NCBI GenBank assembly: GCA_046049705.1
Contig: JBJOQZ010000075.1
Location: 1-9,797 of the forward strand
Length of the DNA stretch: 9,797 bases
Source: DALYDD01 sp046049705
GTDB taxonomy: Bacteria > Patescibacteriota > Minisyncoccia > Phycocordibacterales > CAIZLB01
Direction: 5' to 3'
Position 1 is the stretch's first letter. Every line of letters starts with the position of its first letter. The notes under the pieces were generated by a model, which had not been told where the DNA came from, did no database searches, and was given only the letters and a program-made list of their open reading frames with translations. This document shows, piece by piece, positions 7,066 through 9,797 of the stretch. Made by a program: the position numbers and the translations under genes.

Positions 7066-7097
7066 GAAAAACAAGGAGTGAAGCGACTATGTTTTTC
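7066..7097 (+). repeat. REP-like hairpin unit 1
   Basis: GAAAAACA (7066-7073) pairs with TGTTTTTC (7090-7097), an 8-bp stem; the loop AGGAGTGAAGCGACTA can pair AGT with ACT inside. It starts three bases after tRNA-Leu, so it might also act as its 3' processing or termination signal, although the stem is AT-rich. Confidence 0.7.
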
Positions 7098-7115
7098 GTA
7101 TACTTTAGTGCACCA

Positions 7116-7153
7116 GAAAACAAGGAACGAACGAAGTGAGAGATTATGTTTTC
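7116..7153 (+). repeat. REP-like hairpin unit 2
   Basis: GAAAACA (7116-7122) pairs with TGTTTTC (7147-7153), around a loop that contains CGAACGAAGTGAGAG. It is a diverged copy of unit 1 with both stem arms changed together (one A and one T lost), which suggests selection or duplication of the hairpin as a unit. Confidence 0.7.
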
Positions 7154-7163
7154 GGTATACTGG

Positions 7164-7214
7164 GTACTTCATATTTTTGAGCTTGCGTAGACAGCGAAGA
7201 AAATATGTTAGTAC
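7164..7214 (+). repeat. Third hairpin of the array
   Basis: GTACT (7164-7168) and CATATTTT (7170-7177) pair with AAAATATG (7200-7207) and AGTAC (7210-7214), giving 8 and 5 bp separated by a small internal loop. The loop contains GCGTAGACAGCGAAG, resembling the GCGAAG-type loop of unit 1, but the stem sequence is different. Confidence 0.65.
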
Positions 7215-7263
7215 TAGCAGTGCACAGAAAAACAAGGAGTAAGCACCGTGAGCAATCACATAT

Positions 7264-7890
7264 ATGAAGAAAAAAAATATCTACTATATAACACTATTGA
7301 TTTGTCTCAGTATCATTGTGCTTTTTATTTCGGTATACACTTTCAAGAATACCAACCTCGCTGGTGTACCTCAAAAAATACAGTCAAATGACACCACTCC
7401 ATCCTTGCGGTGGGATTTACATATTTCGGAGATCAAGAAATCGATTGGCGCATATTTTATGGGCGTAAAAGTAAGTAGAATAAAAGCAGGATCAATTTAC
7501 TCTACTGCAGATATTACTAGGGACAATATCCCAGAAGCATTTGTGGTACTAGACAATAAAGAGCCGAAACCAAAGCGATTTGCGCTTATCCATTTAGACA
7601 AACATGGGTATATTCAACCGGCCTCATTTCAATATAAAACAGGTGCAATTGGAGATGTATTGTTTTTAGAAGAATCAAATGCACTCGATGGTATGCATAC
7701 TATATTAAGTAGTAGCACTCAATCAATCATTTCCATGCACTGGAATATAGATGCATTTGATTCAAGTAAACTTGAATGTGAATTTGAGACATATACTTGG
7801 AATGCGAGCACATCTTTATTTGTCTTCAATGCTCAAGAAAGTTATTTTGCCAAAACTCCCCTATGTGAATCTATGTTGAAAAATCGTTAG
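7264..7890 (+). CDS. Hypothetical secreted or membrane-anchored protein
   Basis: 208 residues, family not recognised. A basic start (MKKKN) and one hydrophobic segment (about 6-26) predict an uncleaved signal anchor with the remainder outside the cytoplasmic membrane; no lipobox cysteine is present after the segment. Near residue 81, TADITRDNIPEAFVVLD resembles the Asp-rich D.TGDG..EA.V motif of extracytoplasmic repeat proteins, with D83, D87 and E91 retained but the glycines replaced. The rest alternates short beta-like stretches (FALIHL, ASFQYKTG, DVLFLEES, HTILSS). C174 and C203 might form a disulfide. It stands alone between tRNA genes. No Shine-Dalgarno is found at a suitable distance; AAGGAG at 7233-7238 is 25 bp away and part of the repeat. 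The -35 of the tRNA-Lys promoter lies inside its last codons. No function is proposed. Confidence 0.75.
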   Translation: MKKKNIYYITLLICLSIIVLFISVYTFKNTNLAGVPQKIQSNDTTPSLRWDLHISEIKKSIGAYFMGVKVSRIKAGSIYSTADITRDNIPEAFVVLDNKEPKPKRFALIHLDKHGYIQPASFQYKTGAIGDVLFLEESNALDGMHTILSSSTQSIISMHWNIDAFDSSKLECEFETYTWNASTSLFVFNAQESYFAKTPLCESMLKNR

Positions 7891-7903
7891 ATTTTGCTAT
7901 GAT
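7876..7903 (+). promoter_or_regulatory. Promoter of tRNA-Lys
   Basis: TTGAAA (7876-7881, five of six consensus bases), 16-bp spacer, extended -10 TGC-TATGAT (TATGAT 7898-7903, five of six). The start would be near 7910, five bases before the tRNA. The -35 and part of the spacer overlap the 3' end of the preceding gene. Confidence 0.7.
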
Positions 7904-7914
7904 AGTCATCATAT

Positions 7915-7987
7915 CCGCTTATAGCTCAGTTGGTAGAGCAGTCGCCTCTTAAGCGAACGGTCGTAGGTTCGAATCCTACTAGGCGGA
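7915..7987 (+). tRNA. tRNA-Lys(CUU)
   Basis: 73-nt cloverleaf. Acceptor CCGCTTA pairs with TAGGCGG (one G-U), followed by TA and D stem GCTC/GAGC with loop AGTTGGTA. The anticodon stem GTCGC/GCGAA has a G-A mismatch at its outer pair; its loop CTCTTAA carries anticodon CTT (7948-7950). T stem GTAGG/CCTAC encloses TTCGAAT. Discriminator A73. CCA is not encoded (CAA follows). A CUU anticodon reads only AAG, so a separate tRNA-Lys(UUU) must be encoded elsewhere. Confidence 0.96.
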
Positions 7988-8051
7988 CAATATATCTTTA
8001 CAGCAGTTGGTTAATACACCACGTATCTCTCATTAGTTACAGTGTACAAAA

Positions 8052-8057
8052 TATAAT
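8052..8057 (+). promoter_or_regulatory. Consensus -10 element before the homing endonuclease gene
   Basis: A perfect TATAAT stands 20 bp before ATG 8078 and would start transcription near 8064, giving a leader of about 14 nt without a Shine-Dalgarno. No good -35 hexamer is seen at 16-18 bp, so the call rests on the -10 alone. Transcription reading on from tRNA-Lys is the alternative. Confidence 0.35.
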
Positions 8058-8077
8058 AGTGAATAAATACTATCAAT

Positions 8078-8698
8078 ATGTTTACATGGGATCATGATTT
8101 TACATATTGTATAGGCATACTTGCATCTGACGGAAATATATCTAAAGATGGTAGGCATATTAAATTTATCTCTAAAGACTTATATATTATTGAAATATGC
8201 AAAAAGGTATTGAAACCTAATTGCAGAATCACTACACAGTCTAGAGCACAAGAAAAAATTAAACGTTATTTTGTATTGCAATTTAGTGATGTTAAACTTG
8301 TGAGGTTCTTGCATACGACTGGCATTCATCCAGCTAAATCAAAGACTATTGAATCAGTCTCTGTACCCGACATATTTTTTGCAGATTTTATTAGAGGACT
8401 TTTCGACGGAGATGGATCAATTTCACTTATAAATCACCCTGAAAGCAAACACCTGCAGGTAAAACTTAGATTTTACTCTGCAAGCAGACTGTTTTTGGAA
8501 TGGATACACAAAAAACTGATATTCCATCTAGGCATATCAGGAGGAAGTATAAGCTTTGGGGCAAGGTGTTATGCTCTATCATTTGGAAAAGCAGATGCTG
8601 GAAAAATTATTAAATTCATGTATTATAGTAACAACCTATCTTGTTTAGATAGGAAAAAACAACTATGCGGGCAAGTGGTGGAATTGGTATACACGTAA
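8078..8698 (+). CDS. LAGLIDADG homing endonuclease, free-standing, C-terminus encoded within tRNA-Leu
   Basis: 206-residue double-motif LAGLIDADG endonuclease, a monomeric enzyme that cuts a long DNA target and spreads its own gene by repair copying. Motif 1 is YCIGILASDGNIS (10-22) with acidic residue D18; motif 2 is FIRGLFDGDGSI (104-115) with D112. Both catalytic aspartates are present and the frame is intact, so it may be active. The C-terminal part has the usual LDRKKQL helix (190-196). Residue 198 is encoded by the first three bases of tRNA-Leu(UAG), and the last nine residues (GQVVELVYT) plus the TAA stop lie within the tRNA. It seems richer in A/T than the housekeeping genes on the left, consistent with transfer. 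No intron halves are seen around it and the neighbouring tRNAs are complete, so it is a free-standing gene rather than intron-encoded as far as the sequence shows. Confidence 0.9.
   Translation: MFTWDHDFTYCIGILASDGNISKDGRHIKFISKDLYIIEICKKVLKPNCRITTQSRAQEKIKRYFVLQFSDVKLVRFLHTTGIHPAKSKTIESVSVPDIFFADFIRGLFDGDGSISLINHPESKHLQVKLRFYSASRLFLEWIHKKLIFHLGISGGSISFGARCYALSFGKADAGKIIKFMYYSNNLSCLDRKKQLCGQVVELVYT
8635..8653 (+). other. Hairpin at the end of the endonuclease gene, before tRNA-Leu
   Basis: CCTATCT (8635-8641) pairs perfectly with AGATAGG (8647-8653) around the loop TGTTT, followed by an A-run and, 15 bp further on, the tRNA. It lies within codons 186-192 of the endonuclease. It could assist tRNA 5' processing or protect the mRNA; coincidence is possible. 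Confidence 0.4.
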
Positions 8699-8750
8699 GT
8701 CTTAGGAACTTATTCCGTAAGGATTGAGGGTTCAAGTCCCTCCTTGCCCA
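8669..8750 (+). tRNA. tRNA-Leu(UAG)
   Basis: 82-nt class II tRNA. Acceptor GGGCAAG pairs with CTTGCCC without mismatch, D stem GTG/CAC, anticodon stem TAAGT/ACTTA with loop CTTAGGA (anticodon TAG), variable arm TTCCGTAAGGATT with stem TCC/GGA, and T stem GAGGG/CCCTC with loop TTCAAGT. A73, no encoded CCA, though CCC follows. The first 30 bases also encode the end of the homing endonuclease. No separate promoter was found, so it is likely transcribed with the endonuclease or from tRNA-Lys. TGCGGG (8666-8671) could also pair with CCCGCA (8751-8756), competing with the acceptor stem in the precursor. Confidence 0.97.
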
Positions 8751-8755
8751 CCCGC

Positions 8756-8802
8756 AAACACACCTTCATCAAACTCCAGTTTGATGAAGGTGTGTTTATT
8801 TT
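8756..8802 (+). terminator. Strong intrinsic terminator after tRNA-Leu(UAG)
   Basis: A perfect 19-bp stem, 8756-8774 with 8779-8797 (left arm begins AAACACACC, right arm ends GGTGTGTTT), closed by a TCCA loop and followed by TTTATTTT. It begins five bases after the tRNA discriminator. The stem is unusually long and free of mismatches; with A-rich flanks it may also stop transcription coming from the insertion sequence side. Confidence 0.85.
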
Positions 8803-8818
8803 GATCTATATGTATATT

Positions 8819-8847
8819 TGTTAGCATTGCAGCAATAAGGTTTACAC
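8819..8847 (+). repeat. Left terminal inverted repeat of the IS
   Basis: 29 bp beginning TGTTAGCA. It shares the blocks TTGCAGC and GTTTACAC with the right end, in the same order and almost the same spacing (one- and two-base differences between blocks). Confidence 0.75.
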
Positions 8848-8850
8848 TTC

Positions 8851-8870
8851 TTGCATGTACAAACATGCAA
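8851..8870 (+). promoter_or_regulatory. Hairpin over the transposase start codon
   Basis: TTGCATGT (8851-8858) and ACATGCAA (8863-8870) form a perfect 8-bp inverted repeat with the loop ACAA. The start codon ATG (8855-8857) lies in the left arm, so the structure would hide it in any transcript entering from outside. Similar start-masking structures are known to limit transposase synthesis in other insertion sequences; the role here is inferred. Confidence 0.5.
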
Positions 8871-9775
8871 TTGATTTCTTAAAGTTAAAAGAAACCAAAC
8901 TCGTCGAAATCCTTAAAAAGGTAAAAACCGTCGAAGCTGTATCAAAAGAATTAGGTGTCAGTAGACAATCAATACACAAGTGGCTCATTCGATATAAACG
9001 CTTTGGAATTGATGGATTAGTGAGAAGAAAAAATAAATACGAAGGCGTTCCGCACAATAAAACACCACCAGAGGTTGAAATGATGGTTGTGAATATCTCA
9101 CAGAAATACTGGCAAGACGGTGTTGAAATATTGCATGACAGATTACTGTATGAAGAACACATTGAAATACATCCAACAACCATATTCCGTATATTAAAAA
9201 GAAAAAAGATTCGATACATCGAAGGATACATAGATACACAAAGAAGGTGGAAGAAGAAGTTGTATTCTCATAAAAAGGAGGGTATGGAAATACAAATGGA
9301 TACCACATATCCCTACGGATACAGCTCACAGAAGGTCATATACACAGCAATTGATGATGCTACAAGGATTGCATATGCGTATACATATTCCAAAGCAACA
9401 TCTGAAAACACGGTTGATTTTTTAAAAAGGTTACGAGAAAGGACACATTTTAATATTCAAAAGATACGAACTGATCAGGGTAAGGAATTCATTGCAAAGA
9501 TTGTTAAAACACATCTACAGAGTATCAATATCGAGCATCGAGCTAACACTCCATATTCACCTGAGGAAAATGGAAAGATTGAGAGATTCCACAGAACACT
9601 TAATGAAAAGTGTATTCGATTTGGACTGCTACCTGATGATTCGCTTGATACCTTTAACTACAAACTGACACTTTTTCTGCACTACTACAACCACATCAAG
9701 AAGCATCGAGGACTGGGCATGAATGGTGTGAGTCCTTTTGAGAAGCTTCAGCTCTTGAAAAGTGAGAGGGTGTAA
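8855..9775 (+). CDS. IS481-family DDE transposase
   Basis: 306 residues. The N-terminal half is DNA-binding: a helix-turn-helix at about 24-48 (TVEAVSKELGVSRQSIHKWL) and a second helical region (about 70-120). The integrase-like catalytic core (about 140-290) has D149 in EIQMDTTY, D207 in IRTDQGKEF and E243 in ENGKIERFHRTL. This is a complete DD35E triad. The YNHIKKHRGLGMNGVSP segment near the C-terminus is typical of IS481/IS3-like enzymes. The frame is intact and in one piece, unlike the two-frame IS3 transposases, which favours IS481. The stop TAA (9773-9775) lies inside the right terminal repeat. No Shine-Dalgarno; the start codon lies in a perfect hairpin. The enzyme appears functional by sequence. 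Confidence 0.94.
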   Translation: MYKHAIDFLKLKETKLVEILKKVKTVEAVSKELGVSRQSIHKWLIRYKRFGIDGLVRRKNKYEGVPHNKTPPEVEMMVVNISQKYWQDGVEILHDRLLYEEHIEIHPTTIFRILKRKKIRYIEGYIDTQRRWKKKLYSHKKEGMEIQMDTTYPYGYSSQKVIYTAIDDATRIAYAYTYSKATSENTVDFLKRLRERTHFNIQKIRTDQGKEFIAKIVKTHLQSINIEHRANTPYSPEENGKIERFHRTLNEKCIRFGLLPDDSLDTFNYKLTLFLHYYNHIKKHRGLGMNGVSPFEKLQLLKSERV

Positions 9776-9796
9776 ACTTTTGGCTGCAAGGGTACA
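9770..9796 (-). repeat. Right terminal inverted repeat of the IS
   Basis: 27 bp, read on the minus strand as TGTACCC-TTGCAGC-CAAAAG-TTTACAC. It contains the transposase stop codon and ends one base before the window edge. Confidence 0.75.
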
Positions 9797-9797
9797 A

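Larger units (their letters stand above)
7061..7240 (+). repeat. Three copies of a repeat starting at the tRNA-Leu 3' end
   Basis: GCACAGAAAAACAAGGAGT occurs perfectly at 7061-7079 and 7222-7240, and as the variant GCACCAGAAAACAAGGA at 7110-7126. The first copy begins with the final GCA of tRNA-Leu(UAA). Copies 1 and 2 are the heads of longer related units that continue through GAAGCGACTATGTTTTTC or GAAGTGAGAGATTATGTTTTC to GTATACT. Copy 3 diverges after about 19 bases, close to the next gene. Confidence 0.85.
8819..9796 (+). mobile_element. IS481-like insertion sequence, apparently complete (978 bp)
   Basis: A single DDE transposase gene is framed by imperfect terminal inverted repeats that start TGT and end ACA. 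The size fits the IS481 family. It lies 21 bp after the tRNA-Leu terminator, in a spot where insertion interrupts no gene. The target duplication cannot be tested because only one base follows the right end. Confidence 0.8.

Noticed and set aside
7233..7238. AAGGAG as ribosome binding site for the gene at 7264
   Set aside because: It is 25 bases from the ATG and belongs to the repeat; the GTG at 7248 is not in frame.
7061..7240. CRISPR array
   Set aside because: Only three irregular, partly diverged repeats with unequal spacing, and no cas genes.
6975..7259. Minus-strand 94-residue reading frame containing RAGLEPAR
   Set aside because: It is the antisense of tRNA-Leu(UAA) and the hairpin array; this peptide is a well-known artefact of tRNA antisense translation.
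7988..8668. Group I intron interrupting a tRNA
   Set aside because: Both flanking tRNAs are complete and no exon half is convincing.
1..9797. Recoding of TGA (as in some CPR lineages)
   Set aside because: All genes read through cleanly under the standard code, and no in-frame TGA interrupts any of them. TGA is not used as a stop in these few genes, but the sample is too small to mean anything.

Overview
The window looks like part of a small, moderately AT-rich bacterial genome, most likely a Candidate Phyla Radiation (Patescibacteria, perhaps Parcubacteria-like) organism. This is inferred from several features. IF-2 lacks its N-terminal region, a DUF4446 membrane protein lies beside it, and none of the four tRNA genes encodes CCA. 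None of the protein genes has a convincing Shine-Dalgarno site, and several promoters lie so close to the start codon that the mRNA would be leaderless or nearly so. All reading frames are intact under the standard bacterial code.

Left part (1-4560): the ClpB disaggregase gene runs leftward and leaves the window after 780 codons. Upstream of it, also leftward, is a cysteine desulfurase of the NifS/IscS type with an unusual acidic N-terminal extension of about 115 residues. It is transcribed divergently from a DUF4446 membrane protein. The two share one short promoter region in which each hexamer appears to serve as -35 for one gene and overlap the -10 of the other.

Middle part (4561-6953): a terminator-like hairpin is followed by the translation pair infB-rbfA (IF-2 and the 30S maturation factor RbfA), then a spacer with small palindromes and tRNA-Cys(GCA). 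A 21-codon reading frame with three Cys codons lies directly before that tRNA, but its significance is uncertain.

Right part (6981-9797): tRNA-Leu(UAA), an array of REP-like hairpin repeats, a secreted or membrane-anchored protein of unknown function and tRNA-Lys(CUU) come first. A LAGLIDADG homing endonuclease follows, whose last nine codons and stop lie inside tRNA-Leu(UAG). After a perfect 19-bp hairpin terminator there is a complete IS481-like insertion sequence whose right end coincides with the window end.

The left and middle parts look like conserved housekeeping DNA (proteostasis, sulfur transfer for tRNA or Fe-S modification, translation initiation, ribosome assembly). The tRNA-rich right part is an accessory landing zone for mobile DNA. 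I do not see a new multi-gene defence or mobile system. The most unusual points are the endonuclease/tRNA overlap, the shared divergent promoter, the hairpin over the transposase start, the repeat array behind tRNA-Leu and the changed G4 motif of IF-2.
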